A DNA stretch of 31,549 nt from the IMG/VR virus record IMGVR_UViG_3300048780_000146, positions 1 through 31,549 of that record; one strand, 5' to 3'. Each line of letters starts with the position of its first letter. Within the stretch, counting starts at the first letter, position 1. A program made the translations under genes and the position numbers. Below are positions 15,562 through 22,229 of the stretch, piece by piece. The DNA comes from a virus. A model generated the notes under the pieces. It worked only from the letters and a program-made list of their open reading frames with translations. It searched no databases and had not been told where the DNA came from.

Positions 15562-16452
15562 TCAGCCCAATCCCATGGGGACCGTTCGGATCCCTCGCTG
15601 ACGCTGGCGGAGGGCGAATTCCTGCTCGGTCATGTTCATGACGTCGACATCGTTCGCACTTCCGGCGGCGGTCGAGGTTTCGGCCGGCCTCGGAGGAGTT
15701 CGCGACCCAGGCGGCGCGCTGGTCGTGCCCGTCGTGGCTGGGATCACTGCTTCCCCGAAAAGATAAGAATCGGTTTGACGAAGCCCTTCGAAGAATTTTG
15801 CCTCGTCGACTTTCTCCAGCTCTTCCACCGTCTTGCCCTGCTGGGCTTGCTCGAAAAGATAGATGGCCTGCCCGATGCGCTTGACACCGCAGCCGGCAGC
15901 AATGCGCTCCAGGTTCGCGCGGGCCTCGGATGCTGCGGCCTTGCGCTCCGCTTTCTTGCGCCGGTTGGACTCTTCCGTCAGCTGCTTCTGGAGCTGCTGG
16001 CGGTCGCGGTCCCAGATTCGCCTGTCCTGCTCGTACTTCTGCCAGGCTTTGCGGTCCTGGCCGTTTTTGGGCGGGGTCGGCGGTGCAGATGGTTCCGGCT
16101 GCGACGACTGGATGGTCACCGGGGCCGGCTGCCTGGCCTGTTGATTTCCCGACGGGCGCGGAGCGGCCTGCTGGCCTTTCCTCGCACGCAGGATCTCCAT
16201 CATCGCGGCGTGGTTGGCATACCCCAACGCTTGCGCCTCCCTGTCGAGTTCGCTCGTGAGCTCACGGCGTCCCGACTGCTTGGCGGCTTGTACGCGCTCC
16301 TTGAATGCGGCCTGCGGTAGCATGATGTTCTTGCCCGACGATTCGGGCGCTGTGACTTGCGGTGGCGGTGAACTGGTTTGGGTGACGTTCGGAATGGGAT
16401 CTGCGGCTGACTGTTGTCCGGGGTTCGGGACTTGTACGTTCTCGTTCGGCAT
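15562..16452 (-). CDS. Capsid scaffolding protein
   Basis: 296 residues, immediately before the major capsid gene, with AAGGAG 6 bases before the ATG. Pro/Gln/Ser-rich, disordered N-terminus (first ~45 residues and 95-135), then a long charged coiled-coil (EQDRRIWDRDRQQLQKQLTE onward, about 140-190), then a short C-terminal region (EQEFALRQRQRG, near residue 280) that could bind the capsid. This composition and position are standard for phage internal scaffolds, which guide procapsid assembly and then leave. No protease motif is seen. Confidence 0.82.
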   Translation of the reverse strand: MPNENVQVPNPGQQSAADPIPNVTQTSSPPPQVTAPESSGKNIMLPQAAFKERVQAAKQSGRRELTSELDREAQALGYANHAAMMEILRARKGQQAAPRPSGNQQARQPAPVTIQSSQPEPSAPPTPPKNGQDRKAWQKYEQDRRIWDRDRQQLQKQLTEESNRRKKAERKAAASEARANLERIAAGCGVKRIGQAIYLFEQAQQGKTVEELEKVDEAKFFEGLRQTDSYLFGEAVIPATTGTTSAPPGSRTPPRPAETSTAAGSANDVDVMNMTEQEFALRQRQRGIRTVPMGLG

Positions 16453-16470
16453 GACTCGCTCCTTGTGGGG

Positions 16471-16575
16471 CTACTCGTTTTCGTCGCGGTCTACCGGCTG
16501 TATCGTCGCCGTCGTCACGAATGACGACTTCAACGGGCTGGCACTCGCAAGTGTCCGAGTCACGTTTCGCGCCAC
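16471..16575 (-). CDS. Candidate 34-residue protein before the scaffold gene
   Basis: The 193-base gap between the decoration-like gene and scaffold holds a short frame. It can start at GTG 16575, which has AAGGA 7 bases upstream, and reads VARNVTRTLASASPLKSSF and on to an acidic end (DRDENE). Third codon positions are GC-rich, like neighbours. An ATG at 16626 in the same frame would give 51 residues but has a poor ribosome site. Small proteins opening with a MARxVTRT-like start occur in some phage head operons; function unknown. Confidence 0.4.
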   Translation of the reverse strand: MARNVTRTLASASPLKSSFVTTATIQPVDRDENE

Positions 16576-16645
16576 AGGGGCTTCCTTGGGACATCCGAGG
16601 CTGCATGTGGAGCTGGTGAAAAACATTGGGGTTTGATCGCCTCTG

Positions 16646-17335
16646 CTACGGCGATACGGTTTGCAACAGCGATGAGACCTTTTGGCTCAAGTCGCCCTTG
16701 GCGTAGATGAGGTCGCACGAGCTGACGGCATCGATGGCCGCGAAGGTCAGATTCACTCCGCCATCCCAGTAGACTTGACCGGTCACGAGGGTCGCCGTGG
16801 GATCCATGACCAATTGCTTGACGCCCTTGGTGGTGCCGCCGGTCGCGTTGACCTGAAACAGACCATTCGGCGTCGGCGCCTGCGCGAGCACCGCCTTGTT
16901 GCTCGTGACGGTGACGCTCGTCTCGGTCGCACCGCCGAGCGTTCCGGCCAGAGCCGCCGCTGCCGCTGCCCGCAGAGCGAGATCGTCGACCCGCAAAGCA
17001 TTGACCTGCGCCACCAGGGCGGCTACGTCCGCGATCGTCTTGTTGTAGTCGACCTTGAGGGCATTCGCCAACGTGGCAATGCTCTGAACGTCGGCCTGGA
17101 CGTAGCTCGACGTCTGAGTAGCCGCGCTCGCCGTCGCCACAGTGGCACCGGTCTGGCTGACCGCGGCCCCCACGGTGGTGGCCGGAACAGTCGTCGAAGG
17201 ATTGCTCACATCGAGCAGGATCGCCAGCGCATCGCCCACGGGAGCCTGTGCCAAGGCGTCGGCGAACTTCCCGAGACTTGGCTCGTTCAGCTTGTCCCGC
17301 AGCGTGACCGGTTGGGTAGTCGTACTGGATGCCAT
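16646..17335 (-). CDS. Head decoration/fibre-like protein, long paralogue
   Basis: 229 residues; AAGGAG 5 bases before the ATG. It is a paralogue of the preceding gene (17345-17761). Both share the N-terminal part (DKLNEPSLGKFADALAQAPV) and the C-terminal domain (APTPNGLFQVNAT, GQVYWDGGVNLTFAA, SSLLQTVSP). This copy has about 90 extra residues in the middle, including a helical run (IADVAALVAQVNALRVDDLA) that could be a trimeric coiled coil. A surface fibre or decoration role is inferred from the position just before scaffold and capsid and from the stalk-like insertion; no known family was recognised. Confidence 0.7.
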   Translation of the reverse strand: MASSTTTQPVTLRDKLNEPSLGKFADALAQAPVGDALAILLDVSNPSTTVPATTVGAAVSQTGATVATASAATQTSSYVQADVQSIATLANALKVDYNKTIADVAALVAQVNALRVDDLALRAAAAAALAGTLGGATETSVTVTSNKAVLAQAPTPNGLFQVNATGGTTKGVKQLVMDPTATLVTGQVYWDGGVNLTFAAIDAVSSCDLIYAKGDLSQKVSSLLQTVSP

Positions 17336-17344
17336 GTCGTCTCC

Positions 17345-17761
17345 TTACGGCGATACGATCTGCAACAGCGACGAGACCTTCACCGACCCGTCGCCCTTGC
17401 AGTACAAGGCGGAGAACGCCGTCACGCCGTCGACGGCCGCGAAGGTCAGGTTGACCCCACCGTCCCAGTAGACCTGGCCGGTGATCAGGGTTGCGGTCGG
17501 ATCGGTTACGATCTGCTTCACGCCTGCGTGGGTCGCCGTGGTCGCGTTGACCTGAAACAGACCGTTCGGCGTCGGCGCCTGGCCGAGCGCACCCTTGTTG
17601 CCCGACGCTGAAAGGCCCGTCTCGGTCGCGGTCGCGGCCGCAAGTAGAACGGCGAGAATGTCGCCAACTGGGGCGAGCGCGAGTGCATCGGCGAACTTCC
17701 CGAGCGCGGGGCTGTTGAGCTTGTCTTGGAGAGCAGTCGTTTGCGTAGTGCTGCTGGACAT
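17345..17761 (-). CDS. Head decoration-like protein, short paralogue
   Basis: 138 residues, with AAAGGA before the ATG. It shares both ends with the 229-residue gene that follows 9 bases later, but lacks the long helical insertion. The shared C-terminal domain is compact and strand-rich (GQVYWDGGVNLTFAA). A short and a long version of one protein could assemble as alternative or mixed decorations on the capsid. The neighbourhood (before scaffold and capsid) supports a head role. Exact function unknown. Confidence 0.7.
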   Translation of the reverse strand: MSSSTTQTTALQDKLNSPALGKFADALALAPVGDILAVLLAAATATETGLSASGNKGALGQAPTPNGLFQVNATTATHAGVKQIVTDPTATLITGQVYWDGGVNLTFAAVDGVTAFSALYCKGDGSVKVSSLLQIVSP

Positions 17762-17799
17762 CGGAAATTCCTTTCAGAAAATGGGTTGCGACGACCGTC

Positions 17800-17955
17800 C
17801 TACTTGGACTCGCCGCCCGCCATGTGCTTGATCGGGTACGGCTTGTTGTGAATCGGCGCCGCGGCCGGGCCGGTGTCGTTCTCGGACATCTCTTCGCCCT
17901 TGGGCGTGCCGTGCTTCTCGTCGTATTCCTGGATGGGGTCTCGCTCTTCGATCAT
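17800..17955 (-). CDS. Small charged protein, 51 residues, unknown
   Basis: Starts MIEERDPIQEYDEKHG with AAGGA 7 bases before the ATG, and ends in PIKHMAGGESK. It is hydrophilic with no visible fold. It is one of three short genes in a row between the acidic protein and the decoration genes, probably translated from the same message. The longer frame upstream of this ATG runs through the next gene out of frame and is not real. Confidence 0.6.
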   Translation of the reverse strand: MIEERDPIQEYDEKHGTPKGEEMSENDTGPAAAPIHNKPYPIKHMAGGESK

Positions 17956-17972
17956 GACTGGATCCTTTCGCC

Positions 17973-18194
17973 TTACTTTTTCGAGACGGGGAACGGTCGC
18001 GATGCCTTCGGCGTCGTTTCGTTTCCGCCCGGCGACAGCGGAGCAGGGAGCTTCGCCGCCAATTCCTCTGCGGCACCAGGGCCGGCCGGATGGCCGTCGG
18101 GCGCCATGTACTTCTGGTCGGGTTCGATCTTGCCGCCCGAAATCTCGAGCGCGCGGGCTCGGCCAGGCGAAATGGTTTTGCCGATCTCGCTCAT
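17973..18194 (-). CDS. Small hydrophilic protein, 73 residues, unknown
   Basis: Reads MSEIGKTISPGRARALEISG at the start, with GGAAGG 8 bases before the ATG, and a Pro/Gly/Lys-rich C-terminus. The ATG overlaps the stop of the previous gene by 4 bases. No family recognised. It probably belongs to the head gene group, by location. Confidence 0.65.
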   Translation of the reverse strand: MSEIGKTISPGRARALEISGGKIEPDQKYMAPDGHPAGPGAAEELAAKLPAPLSPGGNETTPKASRPFPVSKK

Positions 18195-18463
18195 CGTCGC
18201 TTCCTTCCGTGGATCGTGAGTGGAAATGGCTGCTGCGGCGCCGGTGGCACCGTCTCGGCCAGCTCCGCTTGGTGGCGGACTGCAATCTTCGCTTCGGTCG
18301 ATGGGCCCGTGATGGTGATGCCGCTTGCGGCGTCCGGTGGGTATTCTGCCGGCTCACCAGAGAATCGCGGATCTACCGGCGGCTCGGTCTGCGTGAGATC
18401 GGTGTTGACCGTGCCCGCCGCGGGGACCGAGAACCGGCGCAAGCTGTTCTTTCGCAAGTCCAT
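18191..18463 (-). CDS. Small protein, 90 residues, unknown
   Basis: Begins MDLRKNSLRRFSVPAAGTVN and ends in a basic GRKRR tail. It follows the acidic gene by two bases. A strand-like segment with Thr and Val (AASGITITGPSTEAKIAV) could be a small beta domain. Function not recognised. The gene is translationally linked to both neighbours. Confidence 0.65.
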   Translation of the reverse strand: MDLRKNSLRRFSVPAAGTVNTDLTQTEPPVDPRFSGEPAEYPPDAASGITITGPSTEAKIAVRHQAELAETVPPAPQQPFPLTIHGRKRR

Positions 18464-18465
18464 CG

Positions 18466-19014
18466 CTACCCGTTGGCCTCTTCATCGCCGCTGGATTCGT
18501 CGGCATCTTCGTCCGACTCGTCTCCGGTCTCTTCGCCTTCGTCGCCACCCTCGTCGTCTCCGCCACTGCTGTCCTCGCCTTCGCCCGAGGCCTCCAGCTT
18601 GTGGACGGCCCGGCACCAGCCGACAAAGCCGTCGACGTCCTCGAGGTCAAGGGACTCGCCGAGCTTCCGGAAGTCCTTCTTCCCGACGTCGTCGGTCCAA
18701 GCGCAGAAGTCGTGCACCGTCTCGGCGTCGACGTCTTCTTCGAGCTGCTCCAATCCCGCCTTGGGCTGCGCGTCGCTGCCCGTGCGGAACTCGTCGATGA
18801 TCTCATTGATGGTCGCGACGGCCGGCTTGAACGCCTTCGCCAGCGATTCGACCGTCATTTCCTCGCCGTCACCACCCTCGTCTTCACCCTCGTCGTCGTA
18901 TTCATCGGCGTCGGCGGCGCCATCCTTGTCCTCCCCGTCCTCTTCCGGCTCCGGAATGACAGCCTGGGAGTCTTGGATCATCGCCTTGAGTTTGCGCGGG
19001 TCAGTATGCGACAT
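18466..19014 (-). CDS. Highly acidic head-operon protein with a folded core
   Basis: 182 residues from ATG 19014 (MSHTDPRKLKAMIQD), chosen over a longer start at 19095 because AAGGAC lies 8-9 bases upstream. Asp/Glu-rich tracts at about 25-55 and in the last 45 residues flank a core (EEMTVESLAKAFKPAVATIN, then FCAWTDDVGKKDFRKLGESL). The two acidic arms give a very negative protein, which could mimic nucleic acid, chaperone capsid parts or bind basic proteins. It is the first phage gene after the inserted RM block, so it has lost its original upstream neighbour and needs its own or read-through transcription. Confidence 0.7.
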   Translation of the reverse strand: MSHTDPRKLKAMIQDSQAVIPEPEEDGEDKDGAADADEYDDEGEDEGGDGEEMTVESLAKAFKPAVATINEIIDEFRTGSDAQPKAGLEQLEEDVDAETVHDFCAWTDDVGKKDFRKLGESLDLEDVDGFVGWCRAVHKLEASGEGEDSSGGDDEGGDEGEETGDESDEDADESSGDEEANG

Positions 19015-19116
19015 GGTCGAGCGTCCTTGGTCGTGTGCTTTCAGGGCACCACAACGCGCTCGCCGTCGCAATGTACGCTTGACCTCTGAGGCCATTTCGG
19101 TGTTGACTGATTACCG

Positions 19117-19329
19117 ATGATCAACTACCAGCCGATCCCCGAAGCTCACCAGAAACGCATCGCCGCCATCATTGCCGCCAAGAATGGCAAGTCGCAGGCC
19201 GCGCGAATATTCGGATGCTCGCGCCAGACCATCAAGGCCGCCGCGGGAGGATTGCCGGTGCATCCCTGGTCAGCTAAAGAGCTGGCCGAGAAGATCGCCG
19301 CGCGGGACGCGGCGGGGAAGAATCCATGA
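19117..19329 (+). CDS. Small helix-turn-helix protein on the opposite strand
   Basis: 70 residues. Residues about 22-45 (NGKSQAARIFGCSRQTIKAA) read as a helix-turn-helix, with the turn Gly between two helices. It is the only supported plus-strand gene in the window and is divergent from the acidic gene (102 bases between the starts) and convergent with the RM gene. No clear Shine-Dalgarno is seen before the ATG. It may regulate the RM block or be a phage regulator exposed by the insertion. It could also belong to the mobile block; the boundary is not resolved. Confidence 0.6.
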   Translation: MINYQPIPEAHQKRIAAIIAAKNGKSQAARIFGCSRQTIKAAAGGLPVHPWSAKELAEKIAARDAAGKNP

Positions 19330-19333
19330 TCGA

Positions 19334-19445
19334 GCGTGGATACGCTGAGTCGACCTCAAAACCAACGGGAATTATATACTTGACTCCCTCGTGATGTAGG
19401 ATAGCGCGCAAGCCCAAAAACTCTCTTGGCCTAATCAGGCGGTCA
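19334..19445 (-). pseudogene. Possible fragment of a DUF1353-like phage gene
   Basis: Just after the RM gene stop, the minus strand has about 37 codons of protein-like sequence, with EFLGLRAILHHEGVKYIIPV and GFEVDSAYPRS. The pattern (aromatic-I-x-P-x-GF-x-x-D-x-A-x-PR) resembles the conserved core of DUF1353, a small phage protein family. It lacks a normal start and the expected rest of the domain, so at most it is a remnant. The block also is AT-richer than its surroundings. Weak call; a profile search would decide. Confidence 0.25.
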
Positions 19446-22097
19446 TCATTTTGGCGGCTTGGCGCGGGCGAGTTGGTCCCGCGCAACCTCTCCGTCCAGA
19501 TCGAGCGGGGCCAAACCAAGCGCGGCCTGCTCCATCGCTGCGTTGCTTTCCTCAGCGAGCGCCGCCGCCTTCCGGTAGAGCCCGCCAATCGCCCGCTGCT
19601 TGGCGATGGGGAGCATCGGTATCCGCTGCTCCTTGAGCATTTTCCACTCCACTCGATGCCGACCGACCCCCGTAGAGGCGGATAACCATTCCGCAATCAC
19701 GGCAGAGGAGCGAAGCACCGACCACAAGTAGACCTCATCGACCTCAGCCTCACGCTCCTTCTTGACCCGCAGGACGGTGAACTCTGGCGTCACCAAGCAA
19801 TGCTCCCGCGTCTTCGGCAGGACGCAGATCGCTTTGTATACGGCGCTAATGTTGCTGACGATGATGTCCCCCACCTTTCCGTGACCGACCTTCCCAGCGT
19901 AAGAGACTTCCTTGCCAAGTCGCCTCTCTCCATCCTCCGCGAAGCCGAGATACGAGATCCGCAGGAACGTGTAGTGGCTGTCGGGGCTGAGCTGGACCAA
20001 GTCCTCAATCGGGTCCACCAGCTCGCCAAGCTTTTCGGTGGTTGCGCCAACTTTGCTCCATGTGCGCGACAGCTTCTCGACAGACCACGGATTGAGGTTC
20101 TTCGCGTCGAGGCGTCCTTGAAGTCGGTCGGGCTCCACTAGCCACGGTCCGGCCTGTCCGTTCCGGTACTCGTAGTAAGCAGCCGCTACCGCTTCGATTT
20201 CTTCCAACGCCTTCTTGCGCGCCTCTTCGGCCACGCTAGGGGGTGTGCGCCCAGGCACGTCGTCCAACCCCACGTAGCGCGTCTCATAGACGAACGCTGA
20301 TGGTTGCTGCTCGTCCTCACTAGACTTTTTCGTCAGGCAGAGCACCGAGGTTTTGACCCGCGCTCCGGCCCTCTGGAAGGCGTCGCCGTGCAAGCTGATG
20401 ATGCCGTTGATGATGAACTTCGAGCGGATGTAGTCGCGCACAAAGTCCATCTTCTTACTGCACAGGACACCATCATCAATGACGGTGAGGAGCCGTCCGC
20501 CGGGCTTCAGTAGGTGGTAGTACCGCTCGATAAACATGACAGCGGATCGCAGCGTGGCACGATCTTTGTCCCCTCCGGTTCTCAGCTCGTAGTCCTTTAA
20601 GACTTCCCACTCGTCCGGAGCATCGCGGGTGTAGTCCATTGAGAAGGGTGGGTTGGTTAGCACCAAGTCAAAGCGCAGCGGATCATCCCCAGTGAGCAGC
20701 TTGCGAAGCTCCTGCACATCCTGCTTGGCCTCCGGCGTGTCCGTGTCCGCCGGAGCGGGTATCGCGCGCAGAGCATCCGTCATGTAGACGCGACTGCCCC
20801 CATCGCCGTGCAGGTACATATTGATGCGCGCAATCTTGCCGAGAGGTGGATCCTGTGCGGCATCGATCCCGAAGATCGCCTCGTTGGCGACTTGATCGAG
20901 CATCGCGGTTCGCTTCGCGCTACTCAGCGACTTGTTCTCGTATACTTGGCGGCGCATCTCAGTAAGTAGCTCGATCAAGAAACCGCCCGTACCGCAGCAG
21001 CCGTCCAGTGCGCGTTCTATCTTCGCTGGGCTCGCCACGGGAGCGCCCAACCTCGTGACCAGTTTCACGATGCTGCGCGGGGTGAAGTACTGCCCAAGAT
21101 CGTCGCCCCGCATCGAAGCGACAAGGAACGCCTCGAACATCCGGCCGTTCAGATCCTCATCAATGCCGAAGAGGTACTGATGCTCCAGCTCTGCCACAAC
21201 CAGCTTGACGGTGCCCGGCTGGACACCGAGACGGGCCGAAGGGTCGAAGATGCGCTTGCGCTTCTTCGCTTGGATCTCCTGCTCCAGCGACTCGACCAAG
21301 TCCCGAAACAGGATTCTGTCTATCGGGTTCTCAGTGTTGTCCTCCTGCTGCTTGATCCATCGCGTTGAGAAGCGCACGGCATCAGCGGGCAGCGGGTCGC
21401 CTCGCCCAATGGTAGAGAGGTGTTCGGCGGTGTCGCGCAACCGGCGGTCCTCCCACAGCTTCACGAACAGGATTTTTGCAAACCGCTCGAACGCACCCTG
21501 TGGTCCAACCTTATCGGCCTTCCAGATGATCCGATGGCACCGGAGGAATGTCTTCTTGGCCTCCTCCATGCTCGGGCGGTGAATCTCGTGTGGCACGGCC
21601 ACCGGCCCGGCATCAGACCAACCCGTCCGCGCGGCGTCAACGCCTAACAGCTTCCGCAGGGCTTCGTACTTGGTGTTTCCATCGGCGAAGTCACCGAAGC
21701 GCAATGACAGAACTGGCTCGGCCGAGTCCCATGGATAGACTCGGGTCAAGAATCCATTTGTGAGCATGAAGTAGTGGACTGGGTTATCCTCGGTCTTCTG
21801 ATTGACAGCGAAGCAGTAACCGCCCCCTTGATCCACAAAAGCGTCAGGATTCTCAGTCGGAGATTTCGCATCAACAATCCAACGCGGTTTCTTATTACAA
21901 ACGAGTATATAGTCAGGCTTCCAAGGTTCCTTCTTGCGGCCCTTGCCAATCTGCAACTCGTTAATGGCGGTCTTGGGCTTGATCTCCCGATCTTTATAGC
22001 CAAGAGATGACAGAAGCCGATTGACGAAGAACTGTTCAACGCTCGCCTCGTTGGACAGATCGTCGGAACGACAGAACTTGTTCTTGGCGCCTTTCAC
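19446..22097 (-). CDS. Single-chain restriction-modification protein: nuclease, N6-adenine methylase, specificity (type IIG/I-like)
   Basis: 883 residues from a GTG that overlaps the previous stop (GTGA). Residues 1-130 resemble the HsdR N-terminal nuclease: PDYILV at 61-66 and DAK at 76-78 form a PD-(D/E)xK-type site. Residues 180-620 are a HsdM-like N6-adenine methylase with GQYFTPR (335-341), SAM motif DGCCGTGGF (365-373) and catalytic NPPF (482-485). The C-terminus (from about 660) looks like a target recognition domain with coupling helices (KAAALAEESNAAMEQAAL). One polypeptide could thus cut and methylate, as in type IIG/IIL enzymes. Codon use is less GC-biased than in the phage genes, a sign of transfer. 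If active, it could protect the phage genome or attack rivals. Confidence 0.85.
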   Translation of the reverse strand: MKGAKNKFCRSDDLSNEASVEQFFVNRLLSSLGYKDREIKPKTAINELQIGKGRKKEPWKPDYILVCNKKPRWIVDAKSPTENPDAFVDQGGGYCFAVNQKTEDNPVHYFMLTNGFLTRVYPWDSAEPVLSLRFGDFADGNTKYEALRKLLGVDAARTGWSDAGPVAVPHEIHRPSMEEAKKTFLRCHRIIWKADKVGPQGAFERFAKILFVKLWEDRRLRDTAEHLSTIGRGDPLPADAVRFSTRWIKQQEDNTENPIDRILFRDLVESLEQEIQAKKRKRIFDPSARLGVQPGTVKLVVAELEHQYLFGIDEDLNGRMFEAFLVASMRGDDLGQYFTPRSIVKLVTRLGAPVASPAKIERALDGCCGTGGFLIELLTEMRRQVYENKSLSSAKRTAMLDQVANEAIFGIDAAQDPPLGKIARINMYLHGDGGSRVYMTDALRAIPAPADTDTPEAKQDVQELRKLLTGDDPLRFDLVLTNPPFSMDYTRDAPDEWEVLKDYELRTGGDKDRATLRSAVMFIERYYHLLKPGGRLLTVIDDGVLCSKKMDFVRDYIRSKFIINGIISLHGDAFQRAGARVKTSVLCLTKKSSEDEQQPSAFVYETRYVGLDDVPGRTPPSVAEEARKKALEEIEAVAAAYYEYRNGQAGPWLVEPDRLQGRLDAKNLNPWSVEKLSRTWSKVGATTEKLGELVDPIEDLVQLSPDSHYTFLRISYLGFAEDGERRLGKEVSYAGKVGHGKVGDIIVSNISAVYKAICVLPKTREHCLVTPEFTVLRVKKEREAEVDEVYLWSVLRSSAVIAEWLSASTGVGRHRVEWKMLKEQRIPMLPIAKQRAIGGLYRKAAALAEESNAAMEQAALGLAPLDLDGEVARDQLARAKPPK

Positions 22098-22229
22098 GCT
22101 GCCTTGACCTTCTTAGCTTTACGCTTTCTTCTCTTACTAGCTTTGGAAATTGGCTTGGGCTTGTAGCGCAGCACCATGTCCACCATAGCCTCAAGAGCCT
22201 TTGGGACTTCGTTGGTTGTCTCAGGCATT
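22094..22229 (-). CDS. 44-residue protein with very basic C-terminus, between transposase and RM genes
   Basis: The start ATG lies inside the end of the transposase gene (9-base overlap) with GGAGG 9 bases upstream, and the TGA overlaps the GTG start of the RM gene (GTGA). It reads MPETTNEVPKALEAMVDMVL and then a Lys/Arg-rich tail (SKRRKRKAKKVKAA). The tail suggests nucleic acid binding; it might help control or fold the RM protein, or simply couple its translation. Too short for gene finders and probably often missed. Confidence 0.7.

Noticed and set aside
16262-16606. Cys-containing minus-strand frame before and inside scaffold
   Set aside because: The first 40 codons look protein-like (CGAKRDSDTCEC), but it overlaps the scaffold gene by about 190 bases and turns into low-complexity sequence there. 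The other frame with a better ribosome site was preferred.
17873-19120. 415-codon plus-strand frame, Ser/Pro-rich
   Set aside because: The Ser runs are the antisense of the Asp/Glu tracts of the acidic gene; an artefact.
19334-19400. TATAAT on the minus strand in the AT-richer bases after the RM gene
   Set aside because: No -35 element at a proper distance and no gene in position to use it except the acidic gene over 300 bases away; chance cannot be excluded.
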